From contig NZ_QLVG01000001.1 in the NCBI RefSeq assembly GCF_003382685.1, forward strand, positions 62,001 to 126,000: a stretch of 64,000 nucleotides of DNA, given 5' to 3'. Within the stretch, counting starts at the first letter, position 1. Each line of letters starts with the position of its first letter. The notes below the pieces were generated by a model. The model saw only the letters and a program-made list of their open reading frames with translations, was not told where the DNA came from and made no database searches. The stretch is from Halorussus litoreus (GTDB taxonomy: Archaea > Halobacteriota > Halobacteria > Halobacteriales > Haladaptataceae). Shown here one piece after another: positions 8,283-16,867 of the stretch. Both the position numbers and the translations under genes were made by a program.

Positions 8283-9726
8283 CGTCCTGCTGGAGGTCGG
8301 TGACCTGTCCGTGGACGGTGATCGAGCCGAGGTCGAGGACGAGGTCGTTGCCCTCCTGGAGCTGTCTACTGTGGAAGTACAGACCTGCGTCGGTCTGTCT
8401 GGTGTCGAGTTCGACGGTCAGGGTCACGTCCTGCTTCCGGGGGTGTTCGCGCTCGTGGATGGTACCGTTCTGGCTCCGGAGCACGACCGTCGCGGATTCG
8501 ACGCGCTTGTCGGTGATGCGGGCGTCGACTCGGTCGCCGACGCGCTCGGTCATGCCCGTCGAGATGCCGTCGGCGATGTCGGGCGAGAGGTTCGAGAGTT
8601 TGAGCGTGACCGTAGTTGTGGTCTGCTCGCCAGGTAGGGTCGTGGCTCCGCGATGGACGATCTTCCCGGAGAGCTGGTAGCCGTCAGTTCGGAAGGGAAT
8701 CGTCCGGTCGATCTGGATCGGCGTGCCGAGGAACGACTCGTTGCCTGCCCTCGAATAGGTTTCGAGGGTGAGCCCGAGCACGACGCGCTTCTTGGTGGCG
8801 TCGCCAGTGGGGTAGATCTCGGCGGACTCGATGGTCGCGAGCGAGCGCCCGCCCGCGTCGAACGTGTCGCCCTCCTCGATGTTCGCGGCTTTTTCTGCGC
8901 TGGTAGTGGTCTGGACGACGACGTCCGCGGTGTCGGTCGGCAGTTCGAGAGTCCCGCGCTCGACGATGTTCGCCGTTAGATAGTAAGCCTCCGTGTCTAA
9001 GGGAAGCTTCTTGCCGATCTGAACCGGCGTTCCGAGGAAGCGCTGGTGACCGTTCGTAGTGAGCGTCTGGAGCGTCACGCCGAGGACGACCCGCTGTTCG
9101 TTGGCGTTGCCGGTGGGGTAAACCGCAACCGATTCGACGGTCGCGACGGTGTCGTTGGCGACCTCGTAGGTGTCGCCCTGCTGGATGGCCGAGGCTTCCT
9201 CCGCGTTGGTGTTCGTCTGGAGGACAACGTTTGCGGTGTCGCCGGGGAGCGAGGAGTTGCGCGTTGCGAGATCGTGGACGGTTCCGTTGACAGGGTACTC
9301 TCGAGTGTCGAAGGCGAGCGAGCGTCCGGGGTTTACGGGGGAGTCGGCGAACGTGAACTCAGAGGTGTTCTCGCGCTCGACGAGCTGGCCGTCGAGTTCG
9401 ACTCGCGTCCACACGTGGATGCCTCCTTCTGCGGGGACTCGGTAAACGTCCGTTACTGTGACGTTAGCGTCTGTAGCGTTGTCACCCTCGGTGATTCGTT
9501 CGGCGGTGTAGCTTGGCTGGGTGCCGAGATCGAGGGTGGCGTAGCGAGTCGCGTTCTCGACGGTCGCGTTGGCCTCGTTCGCGTCCGGTTCCGCAGGAGT
9601 TTGGTCGCCCGACTGGAGGACCAATGCCGTGCCTGCTGCGACGACGGCGAGGACGAGTAGGACGACGAGTGCGTCGATGACATTGACGGTGCCGAAGAGC
9701 CGGCCCTTGTCGTCGATGAGGTTCAT
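8275..9726 (-). CDS. DUF4330-type single-pass exported protein with internal repeats
   Basis: I chose ATG 9726, where the family N-terminus (MNLIDDKGRLFGTVNVIDA) begins. It is followed by one transmembrane helix (about residues 18-38). The 483-residue protein is otherwise extracellular and rich in Asn-x-Thr/Ser sites (NATVENAT, NSS, NGT), consistent with surface N-glycosylation. Two near-identical blocks of about 90-100 residues are recognisable by YPTGNANEQRVVLGVTL and YPTGDATKKRVVLGLTL, each followed by FLGTPVQI or FLGTPIQI; a third, more diverged block precedes them. Function is unknown. It heads a two-gene operon with the membrane protein at 7644. Confidence 0.85.
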   Translation of the reverse strand: MNLIDDKGRLFGTVNVIDALVVLLVLAVVAAGTALVLQSGDQTPAEPDANEANATVENATRYATLDLGTQPSYTAERITEGDNATDANVTVTDVYRVPAEGGIHVWTRVELDGQLVERENTSEFTFADSPVNPGRSLAFDTREYPVNGTVHDLATRNSSLPGDTANVVLQTNTNAEEASAIQQGDTYEVANDTVATVESVAVYPTGNANEQRVVLGVTLQTLTTNGHQRFLGTPVQIGKKLPLDTEAYYLTANIVERGTLELPTDTADVVVQTTTSAEKAANIEEGDTFDAGGRSLATIESAEIYPTGDATKKRVVLGLTLETYSRAGNESFLGTPIQIDRTIPFRTDGYQLSGKIVHRGATTLPGEQTTTTVTLKLSNLSPDIADGISTGMTERVGDRVDARITDKRVESATVVLRSQNGTIHEREHPRKQDVTLTVELDTRQTDAGLYFHSRQLQEGNDLVLDLGSITVHGQVTDLQQDDE

Positions 9727-9894
9727 AAGTGGTGCCTCCCTGTTCGTGGTTAGAAGCGTGGACAGTGGGGATGCTAAACTATTGTGTTTCGTGGTTCTGA
9801 TTACCGACAAAGCTGGAGTGTCACGAAGGCAATATCCGAGGAACGATATCGGAGACGGCGGGAAGGGCCTCGAATCATGGATTCCATAAACTAC

Positions 9895-11385
9895 CTACGA
9901 GATCGCTTGCTCGACGTACACAGGCAATCGCTCCCTTACTTTCGGGAACTCGCTCAAAGAGACGACTCCGAATTTAATTGCTAACACGGTGTACACCACG
10001 AATCCAGCCGGCGGAACGACGAGCAACGAGACGATTGACGAGTCGAGTAAGGAAGCGGTTCCGAAGATGATCGGTGCCGAGAGCGTAGCCACAGCAGTAA
10101 TTCTGGTCAAACGGAGATCGTCTATCGGGTCGAATCCGATTCGGCGCGCTGCCCAGATGTGGAAGAGAATCATAGAGCCGTAACTCGTACTGGTGGCGAC
10201 AGCCGCACCCGCCATCCCGAAGCGTGGAATTAGCAGGAGGTTCATGACGAGATTCATCAGAGCAGCAGTTCCCGTTGCTGCGATCAGAATGCGAAGTTCG
10301 CCCTTCCCCTGTCCGACAGCGAAGATGGGACGAGCGAGTGCGAATCCGAGTGCACCGGGCAAGAGAAGAAGCAGGGGGAGAACGGACGCCTCGAACTCCG
10401 ACCCGAAGTACAGCGGGACGAAATCGGAAGCGAGCGCAGCGAGACCGAGGGCAAGGAGGAGCGTCAGGGAGAGGTTGTATCTGGTCGCTCTGGAGACGAG
10501 CGCCGTGATTCGTTTTGTTTCTCCTTTGGACCACAACTCCGAAGACGAATGGAGAAACACCATCTGCAGTGCATTTGGCACGAACCAGAGGAATTCGGCG
10601 ATCATGAGCGCGCCCCTGTAGTAACCCGTTGCTTGACTCCCGGCAATAGGCCGCAGGAGTAGGATGTCGACGTGATACAACGACGCTGTCAACAGGATTA
10701 GGACCACGCTTAGTCCATTAAATGAAAGGAGCTCCCGTTTCGGAAACCCCATCGGAACTCTGCTAAAGACCGCCCTGACGTTCAAGTGTCGGGATAGTAT
10801 AACGAATGCGATTGCTGAGACGGTGAGGCTAGCTACAATTTGACCAATGAGGGCACCTACAACTCCGTAACCAACGTATGCCAGTGAGAGACCGACAACA
10901 CCGAACAGTATCTTTTGAAGAATCTTGAGCGGTTCACTCCGCTCCTCAAATCCGAGGCCCATCAATCCTGCACGGGCAAGAGAGTACGCTTGACGGCTCA
11001 GAATTAGACCGCCGAGAAGGTAGAGATATACGTCAAACTTGGCTCCAAGGAGCTGTGTGGACAATCCGAACCAAGAAAAAATGGCGCATCCAAATACTGC
11101 AGCCATAGCTAAGAGGGTACCTATGCGAAAATAGAAGCCAAATACTTGCTCCGTCCACCCCGATTGTTCGCGATTTTCGGCAATGTACTTTCGCATCCCG
11201 TCGAAGATACCTGCATTCACGAGGATCATCGCTATCCCGAGAAGGGAAAGAACGAATGCGTAGTCACCGTAGGAACTACTACCGAGTAAACGGACGAGTA
11301 ACGGTGAAATGAGTAAACCGAGAAGAAGAGTTCCAACTTTACTTCCGAGAACCGAGACGAACCCTCGTACTACTAGAACGGGCAT
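9895..11385 (-). CDS. Polysaccharide/lipid-linked oligosaccharide flippase (Wzx/AglR-like)
   Basis: The 496-residue protein has about 12-14 hydrophobic helices throughout and the MOP-superfamily polysaccharide exporter layout: an N-terminal SKVGTLLLGLLISPLLVRLLG-type segment, then repeated helix pairs and a polytopic C-terminus. Members flip lipid-linked glycans across the membrane, as proposed for AglR in Haloferax. It opens the glycan island, next to a GT4 glycosyltransferase transcribed in the same direction 135 bases upstream. It is more AT-rich than the flanking DUF4330 operon, which suggests transfer. Exact substrate is unknown. Confidence 0.88.
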   Translation of the reverse strand: MPVLVVRGFVSVLGSKVGTLLLGLLISPLLVRLLGSSSYGDYAFVLSLLGIAMILVNAGIFDGMRKYIAENREQSGWTEQVFGFYFRIGTLLAMAAVFGCAIFSWFGLSTQLLGAKFDVYLYLLGGLILSRQAYSLARAGLMGLGFEERSEPLKILQKILFGVVGLSLAYVGYGVVGALIGQIVASLTVSAIAFVILSRHLNVRAVFSRVPMGFPKRELLSFNGLSVVLILLTASLYHVDILLLRPIAGSQATGYYRGALMIAEFLWFVPNALQMVFLHSSSELWSKGETKRITALVSRATRYNLSLTLLLALGLAALASDFVPLYFGSEFEASVLPLLLLLPGALGFALARPIFAVGQGKGELRILIAATGTAALMNLVMNLLLIPRFGMAGAAVATSTSYGSMILFHIWAARRIGFDPIDDLRLTRITAVATLSAPIIFGTASLLDSSIVSLLVVPPAGFVVYTVLAIKFGVVSLSEFPKVRERLPVYVEQAIS

Positions 11386-11520
11386 ATCGCTCTACAGGAA
11401 GCCTATTTCGACGTGCGTAAAAAGACCCCGCTTCCACGTTGCGTGGGGTTAGGTAAGCTCAATAGAAATTATGAAGAAGGCTGGCAGATAGTAAGACAGA
11501 AAGACGCAGTTGGGGATGAG

Positions 11521-12711
11521 TTAAACTACCGTTTCTAGGATCTCCGAAACGCGTTCAGCATTTCGTTTCCACGTGTACTCCCGTTCGACAAATGCACGAG
11601 CTTGCTGACCGATTTCGTTTTGATAGTCTGTATCGAGAAGAATAGTTCTGAGAACATCGGACAAGCCATCCGGATCTTCCGGGGGGACGAGAAAGCCGGT
11701 CTCGCCATGTTCGATGAAGTCTTCTGGACCTTCCCCGGAACAACCAATTGTGGGCAGTTCACACGCCATCGCTTCGATATATGCGACACCAAATGCCTCT
11801 TGGTAACTCGGGAGGACAAACACGTCGGAGTGCCAAAGATATTTGAAGACCTCTTGGTTTGGAATCTCCCCAACAAAAGTGACGGAGTCAGCGATTCCGA
11901 GTTCATTTGCTTCATCTGCAAGCCGTTCACGCTCAGGTCCGTCACCTATTAATACGTAGTCGAAATCCAAGTCCGAAGACAACGAAGCGAGAGCCCGTAG
12001 CGCGTATCGGTGCCCCTTCTTGGTAAACAGGTTCCCAACAGAGACGAGAGTAGGATCTGAAATGTCGACTTCCTCTGGTGGTGTACAATCCCTCGCAGCA
12101 TCAATTTCGTCAAAAGGGAGACCATATGGGATAGTTGATCGATGCTCAGACGGTCCGAAGTACTCTTCTGCAAGATTTTCTAACTTCGTGCTGTTAACGA
12201 TCACGTGTGCCGAATAGTCAGCGGTTCGCTTTAGTAAGGGCATACACCCGACCTGATCCGGAAAGACCTGTAAACTCTGACCGTGAATAGTCGTCACTAC
12301 TGGAACATCGTATTGGTTCGCAGCTCGAATACTTCCAAAGCCGTCCGGTAATAGAGTGTTGGCACAAATTACATCAGGAACGAAACCGCTTGCCGCGAGG
12401 TCGTTTACCGCATCTAGAACGACGTGTCGGTACAGATAGGAGGTTAGCGGTTGGGTGTTCGCTCCCGGGAAGGAAACGTGGCGAGGGTATCTAACCGGTA
12501 CACCATCGATGCTAGCTTTGTCAGGTGTGTTCCGGTAAGCGGACCACTTTTCCGGCAGTGGCAAATGTGGGGGAGTCCATGGAACTGGGGAGATGACGCG
12601 TACGTCGTGACCCATTTTCGAAAGCTCACGTACGTGCCTATGAACGAATACTCCGTTAACCGGTTTTGCCGGTGAAGGATACATATGCGAAAGTACAACT
12701 ACGTTCATCAC
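11521..12711 (-). CDS. Family 4 glycosyltransferase
   Basis: The 396-residue product has a GT-B layout: an N-terminal Rossmann domain (MNVVVLSHMYPSPAKPVNG), a central boundary near residue 200 (IPYGLPFDEID) and a C-terminal nucleotide-sugar domain. The latter has the GT4 patterns GNLFTKKGHRYALRAL and the E-x7-E element in PSYQEAFGVAYIEAMACELP. It probably transfers a sugar from an NDP-sugar to a lipid-linked glycan at the cytosolic face. It may share transcription with the flippase downstream. Codon use is AT-shifted compared with the metal genes. M2 is an equally possible start. Confidence 0.93.
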   Translation of the reverse strand: MMNVVVLSHMYPSPAKPVNGVFVHRHVRELSKMGHDVRVISPVPWTPPHLPLPEKWSAYRNTPDKASIDGVPVRYPRHVSFPGANTQPLTSYLYRHVVLDAVNDLAASGFVPDVICANTLLPDGFGSIRAANQYDVPVVTTIHGQSLQVFPDQVGCMPLLKRTADYSAHVIVNSTKLENLAEEYFGPSEHRSTIPYGLPFDEIDAARDCTPPEEVDISDPTLVSVGNLFTKKGHRYALRALASLSSDLDFDYVLIGDGPERERLADEANELGIADSVTFVGEIPNQEVFKYLWHSDVFVLPSYQEAFGVAYIEAMACELPTIGCSGEGPEDFIEHGETGFLVPPEDPDGLSDVLRTILLDTDYQNEIGQQARAFVEREYTWKRNAERVSEILETVV

Positions 12712-12975
12712 TTGCTCATGTCCTCATCAAACCCTAAATCTGACGATAAACGATAATACAGCCAATAATAAACAGCCCCAGATACCAGGATATACTATTT
12801 GATTTGTTCTAATAGCTCGCCCTTCTTATTGGAACTTTATTATATTTTAATATAATTTTTATATTCTACTCGGGGCCCGTAAAGTGCTCACCGGGGCGTC
12901 TTCTATAAGGGGAGAGCGTTTAGCACCTCTGAAATCACAATCACTAAATCAAGGAAAGAGCATTCACCCATTAGA
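12712..12975. other. AT-rich divergent promoter region
   Basis: This 264-base gap separates two divergent glycan genes and is far more AT-rich than the window as a whole. Bases 12830-12870 are almost pure A/T, with overlapping TTATAT/TTTTATAT tracts that could serve as TATA boxes in either direction. No gene or clear inverted repeat is visible. Confidence 0.6.
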
Positions 12976-14301
12976 ATGCTTACGTCGAACTGGGGAAAAG
13001 CCACAAACCTTGGAATCTATCTTCTCGTCACCGTTACTATCTGGGGCCCATACTTTACTCCACCAACAACCATTGGCCCACAAGGTATTATTCGTCTAGA
13101 CCAGGTTATCCTCCCTCTTTTGATATTCGGCTTTGTACTTAGCCAAATCCCTCGTCTTCGTCTTTCTATGTCGTCCATCAGTGTTTTACTCATAATCTGT
13201 ACATCCATAATTTCCCTTTCTGTGCTCTTCAGCATCGTGTCTCACGAATATCCACCACGAATGAGTGAAATTTTTGACGTTATAATTTGGCTCAGCTACA
13301 CGCTATTCGTCATGGTCATTGCGCCAATTGTTCCGTCATCTACTGCTCAGAAGGGCATTCTTCTAATCTTGGTACTAAGTGTAGCTACCGTCGTCCTTGC
13401 TATACTTCAAAGTTTAAATATTCCTATAGCGAGCGAAGTAATTGCCCCGCTGTACGCCACTGAAAGACATATGCAGGATCTAACCCGCCGCCCAACAGCT
13501 ACTACAATTAATCCGAATATCTATGCTCAGTTTCTCGCATTACCACTGTTAGTGTCCTTTTCATTGACACTAGCGAGTGGTAGACCCGAAGCGTCAGCTT
13601 GGCTAAGGAGAAGAGCAGCATTCTTTTTCACGTCCTTCATTTTCACAGCGATAGGTGTCTTAGCTACGTACTCCCGAACTGGGCTCCTAATCAATATTCT
13701 CGGGGCTCTGATGGTAATTGCTCTTATTCTACTGACCGGAGTAGGATCGGTCAATTGGCGGAAGAGGATTGTGGCAGTTAGCTCAGTTAGTTTTCTCGTC
13801 GCTTTTGTTGCTTTCCTTTCAATTGGGGAAGGGATAGGAAGATTCTCGGAACTTACGAATCCAATGGAAGCTAGATCGTTACAGGTACGCTTTGATAAGT
13901 GGGAACAAATTCTACCGATTATCTCTGAGTCCCCGATTATCGGCTACGGTCCCTCAAAACTAGAGTTAAACTCCATACCCGTATCTATAATCGACAGTGG
14001 TACATTGGCATGGTGGTTTCATTATGGCCTCCTCGGTGTCGTTTCATTTCTTGGCCTTATGATCGTTATTTTTGTTCTTGGAACACAGACACTTACCAAT
14101 ACACGAATACTCGACAAGAGTCCCGTCGGGTGGTCCGCAGGGGTAGCAGTTACTGGTTGGACGTTTGGATCACTCGCTTTATGGCCCATTAAGCCGCTTC
14201 CTCAAAGCCGTCGAGTCTTCACCCTATATCTAATTCTTGTCGTGTTTGTGATTGCCATAATACGTCAGGAAGGGGATGACAAGGGCTCAGATTCGACATA
14301 G
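12976..14301 (+). CDS. O-antigen ligase/polymerase-like membrane protein
   Basis: The 441-residue protein is mostly hydrophobic, with about ten helices. It has the large soluble loop typical of the Wzy/O-antigen ligase superfamily between about residues 285 and 330 (ARSLQVRFDKWEQILPII, then SPIIGYGPSKLE). The family R-x3-W and GxG-type loop elements are recognisable. Such proteins polymerise glycan repeats or transfer them to an acceptor at the outer face of the membrane. It is AT-rich and lies between two glycosyltransferases. Whether it polymerises or ligates cannot be read from sequence. Confidence 0.8.
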   Translation: MLTSNWGKATNLGIYLLVTVTIWGPYFTPPTTIGPQGIIRLDQVILPLLIFGFVLSQIPRLRLSMSSISVLLIICTSIISLSVLFSIVSHEYPPRMSEIFDVIIWLSYTLFVMVIAPIVPSSTAQKGILLILVLSVATVVLAILQSLNIPIASEVIAPLYATERHMQDLTRRPTATTINPNIYAQFLALPLLVSFSLTLASGRPEASAWLRRRAAFFFTSFIFTAIGVLATYSRTGLLINILGALMVIALILLTGVGSVNWRKRIVAVSSVSFLVAFVAFLSIGEGIGRFSELTNPMEARSLQVRFDKWEQILPIISESPIIGYGPSKLELNSIPVSIIDSGTLAWWFHYGLLGVVSFLGLMIVIFVLGTQTLTNTRILDKSPVGWSAGVAVTGWTFGSLALWPIKPLPQSRRVFTLYLILVVFVIAIIRQEGDDKGSDST

Positions 14302-14419
14302 AGCCCGTGTTTAGAAGAAAATACTGGACGATTCCAATTCGTACTCAAACTTCGCGATAATACCTTACGATACGTTAAATCCGTCAATCTTAATGTTCCG
14401 CTCACACGGGTTGCTACTA

Positions 14420-15565
14420 GTGACTAAAGTCGTTCATCTGAGCACGGCACACGTACCGTTCGATACCCGTATCTTCCACAAGCAGGCGAAATCACTCGAC
14501 CGAGCGGGTTATGACGTTTCATTCGTCGTCCATCATGACGCAGACGAAACTGTGGATGGAATTCGGATACGACCACTCGGTAATGCGGACGCACGACTTG
14601 AACGTTGGCAGAGCATCCCGGAACTCTATCGGATAGCCAAGAACTCGTCGGCGGATATCTACCATTTCCATGATCCCGAACTGCTACCCGTCGGTGTCGC
14701 ACTAGCTGAGTTTACATCTGGAAAAGTTATCTACGACGTACACGAGTATTACAAGGGGAAGATACTCAAGCGGAAGTGGATTCCGAGCCCGCTTCGTCCC
14801 GTACTATCGTGGGGCTTTCCGAAACTCCAGCGAGCACTCATCAGTCGGTTTGACGCAGTCATCACAGCAACAGAGTGGATGGCAGAACCATTGCAACAGA
14901 GTGGCGTCGAACATATAGTCCCAATTCGGAATTTCCCACTTACTGATAAGATAAACGTTTCTGAAGAGTCGCCAGTGGAGCGCACACACGACCACGTTCT
15001 CGTCTACGTTGGCGGACTACGGGAAAATCGCGGGCTCTTCCAGATGGTTCGCTTACTGAAGGGATTGAGAGAGCAAGGGTTAGATGTAGGTCTTTGGCTC
15101 GTCGGTCCATTCGAATCAGAAGCAGACGAGCAACGCTTCAATCGTTTAGTCAAGCAGGATGAAGTGGACGACCACGTCTGCACGTTCGGTTGGATAGATT
15201 ATCTGGACGTCTTTGACTATCTCGCACAAGCCGACGTTGGGCTTGCGATTTTGGATCCCGAAGAAACAGAAAAAACGATAGCGACGAAAATTTTCGAGTA
15301 TATGTATGTGAATCTACCTGTCGTCGCATCGGGCACCGAACCTACCGAGCAGTATTTACCGTCCGATTGCGGGAGTATGGTGCCATACACCGATACTCGA
15401 ACGCAAGTCGAAGTCGTAGCAAATATCCTCCAAAAAAAGGGGGAGGGAGAAGATGAAGTTGGAGCGAATGGCAGAAGGTACGTCGAGGAGAAGTACAATT
15501 GGAACATCGAAAAGGACCGTCTTCTCGATCTCTACGATTCGCTTTCTTCGCCCGGCCTTCGGTAA
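14420..15565 (+). CDS. Family 4 glycosyltransferase
   Basis: I prefer the GTG at 14420 because the GT4 N-terminus (MTKVVHLSTAHVPFDTRI) starts there; ATG 14393 adds nine residues and is the alternative. The protein of about 381 residues has an N-terminal acceptor domain with HFHDPELLP (about residue 85) and a C-terminal donor domain with VYVGGLRENRG. The usual E-x7-E site looks replaced by DPEETEKTIATKIFEYMYVNLPVVA, where KIFEYM is the familiar GT4 K-x2-E-x-M motif. It starts an operon: the next three genes follow with small gaps or ATGA overlaps and end with a nucleotide-sugar dehydrogenase. Confidence 0.92.
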   Translation: MTKVVHLSTAHVPFDTRIFHKQAKSLDRAGYDVSFVVHHDADETVDGIRIRPLGNADARLERWQSIPELYRIAKNSSADIYHFHDPELLPVGVALAEFTSGKVIYDVHEYYKGKILKRKWIPSPLRPVLSWGFPKLQRALISRFDAVITATEWMAEPLQQSGVEHIVPIRNFPLTDKINVSEESPVERTHDHVLVYVGGLRENRGLFQMVRLLKGLREQGLDVGLWLVGPFESEADEQRFNRLVKQDEVDDHVCTFGWIDYLDVFDYLAQADVGLAILDPEETEKTIATKIFEYMYVNLPVVASGTEPTEQYLPSDCGSMVPYTDTRTQVEVVANILQKKGEGEDEVGANGRRYVEEKYNWNIEKDRLLDLYDSLSSPGLR

Positions 15566-15581
15566 TGGTAAGCTTCATAAG

Positions 15582-15845
15582 GTGCCATTCACCAAACTAC
15601 TCCTATTGATTCGAAACACAGTACCTTGGGGCGGAAATGAGCCATTTACCCCGAAAGGAAAGCTACGTAGTCATCCGGACCGACACGCTGAGGCGGAGGA
15701 GTGGAATAAGCACTCCAACCTTGCGGTTTCCTATTCTGAAATATACCCTCCGTCTCACGTCGACGACAAGAGAACGAAGGTGATTCCAGAACTGCTTTCT
15801 GTTCGAAGTGCGCGACAGCCACGACAGATGGAGGTACTCACATGA
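15582..15845 (+). CDS. Small unassigned protein coupled to the epimerase gene
   Basis: From GTG 15582 the frame runs 87 codons and its TGA overlaps the next gene's ATG (ACATGAC), the usual sign of translational coupling. The product is basic and hydrophilic apart from a short N-terminal segment (FTKLLLLIRNTVPWGG); the end reads LLSVRSARQPRQMEVL. I recognise no family. It may be the tail of a larger gene truncated by the preceding glycosyltransferase, since no family-like start is visible. The tight fit in the operon argues that it is translated. Confidence 0.5.
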   Translation: MPFTKLLLLIRNTVPWGGNEPFTPKGKLRSHPDRHAEAEEWNKHSNLAVSYSEIYPPSHVDDKRTKVIPELLSVRSARQPRQMEVLT

Positions 15846-16867
15846 CTATCCTCGTGACGGGTGGTAGCGGTTTCATCGGCTCGCATCTCGTCGACCACCT
15901 GCTCTCCGAGACCAACGAAAGCGTCATCGTCCTTGACGACCTCTCGACAGGAACCGCCGACAATCTCGCACATCTCGACACCGACCGACTCGAAATGCGT
16001 GATGGCGACGTGCGCAACGCCGAAACCGTCGCCGACGCCGTCATCGACGCTGGGACAGTGTATCATCTTGCAGCTGCCGTTGGTGTAGAAAACGTCGTCG
16101 AGAACCCGCTCGCTTCCCTTCAAACCAACTTCAAAGGAACCGAGAACGTTCTCGAAGCCGCAGCAGAGGACGGAACTCCGGTGTTCCTCGCCTCCTCGTC
16201 GGAAGTGTACGGCAAGTCCGAAGACGTCCCTTTCAGCGAGACCGACGACGCCGTCTACGGCCCGACGACCGCTCCGCGCTGGGGGTACGCGACCGCGAAG
16301 GCGACCGACGAGTTTCTTGCACTCGCCTATCACGAAAAGCACGACCTTCCAGTCGTCGTCGGGCGATACTTCAACATCGTCGGCCCGCGACAGACCGGCC
16401 AGTACGGCATGGTCATCCCCACGTTCGTCGACCAGGCGCTCGCGGGCGAGGACCTCACCGTCTACGGCGACGGCACGCAGACCCGGAGCTTCACGCACGT
16501 CGGCGACGCGGTCGAGATCACCCACGAACTGCTCGGGAACGAGGACGCCCACGGCGAGGTGTTCAACGTCGGCGCACCGAACCCCACCTCGATCAACGAT
16601 CTCGCGAAGCGCGTCATCGAACTCACCGATAGCGACTCCGAGATCGCCCACGTCCCCTTCGAGGAGGCGTACAGCGAGGACTTCGAGGAGCCCGACCAGC
16701 GCGAACCCGACGTGACGAAACTTCGCAACACGCTCGGCTGGGCTCCCGAGGCGGACCTCGACAGAATCCTAACCGACGTCATCGACGAACGAACGTCTGA
16801 TACTGACGACCGAACGTCTGATACTGACGACCGAACGTCCGACAAGGAGGAGGCCTCTGCCCGATGA
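15842..16867 (+). CDS. NAD-dependent nucleotide-sugar epimerase/dehydratase
   Basis: The 341-residue protein is an extended short-chain dehydrogenase. It has the N-terminal Rossmann motif TGGSGFIGSH (residues 5-14), Asp in VLDDLSTG binding NAD ribose, the active-site Ser in LASSSEVYG (about 118), and the catalytic YxxxK (YATAK, about 149-153). The family includes UDP-glucose and UDP-GlcNAc 4-epimerases. Pairing with the WbpA-like dehydrogenase suggests a UDP-HexNAc substrate, which is inference. The C-terminus carries a repeated tail (DERTSDTDDRTSDTDDRTSD) absent from typical family members. It overlaps both neighbours by four bases. Confidence 0.93.
   Translation: MTILVTGGSGFIGSHLVDHLLSETNESVIVLDDLSTGTADNLAHLDTDRLEMRDGDVRNAETVADAVIDAGTVYHLAAAVGVENVVENPLASLQTNFKGTENVLEAAAEDGTPVFLASSSEVYGKSEDVPFSETDDAVYGPTTAPRWGYATAKATDEFLALAYHEKHDLPVVVGRYFNIVGPRQTGQYGMVIPTFVDQALAGEDLTVYGDGTQTRSFTHVGDAVEITHELLGNEDAHGEVFNVGAPNPTSINDLAKRVIELTDSDSEIAHVPFEEAYSEDFEEPDQREPDVTKLRNTLGWAPEADLDRILTDVIDERTSDTDDRTSDTDDRTSDKEEASAR
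16790..16852 (+). repeat. Tandem 21-bp repeat at the epimerase C-terminus
   Basis: The unit CGAACGTCTGATACTGACGAC starts at 16790 and again at 16811, followed by a diverged third copy from 16832. Each unit encodes RTSDTDD. The in-frame array adds an acidic tail after the last family-like segment (LGWAPEADLDRIL). Confidence 0.85.
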
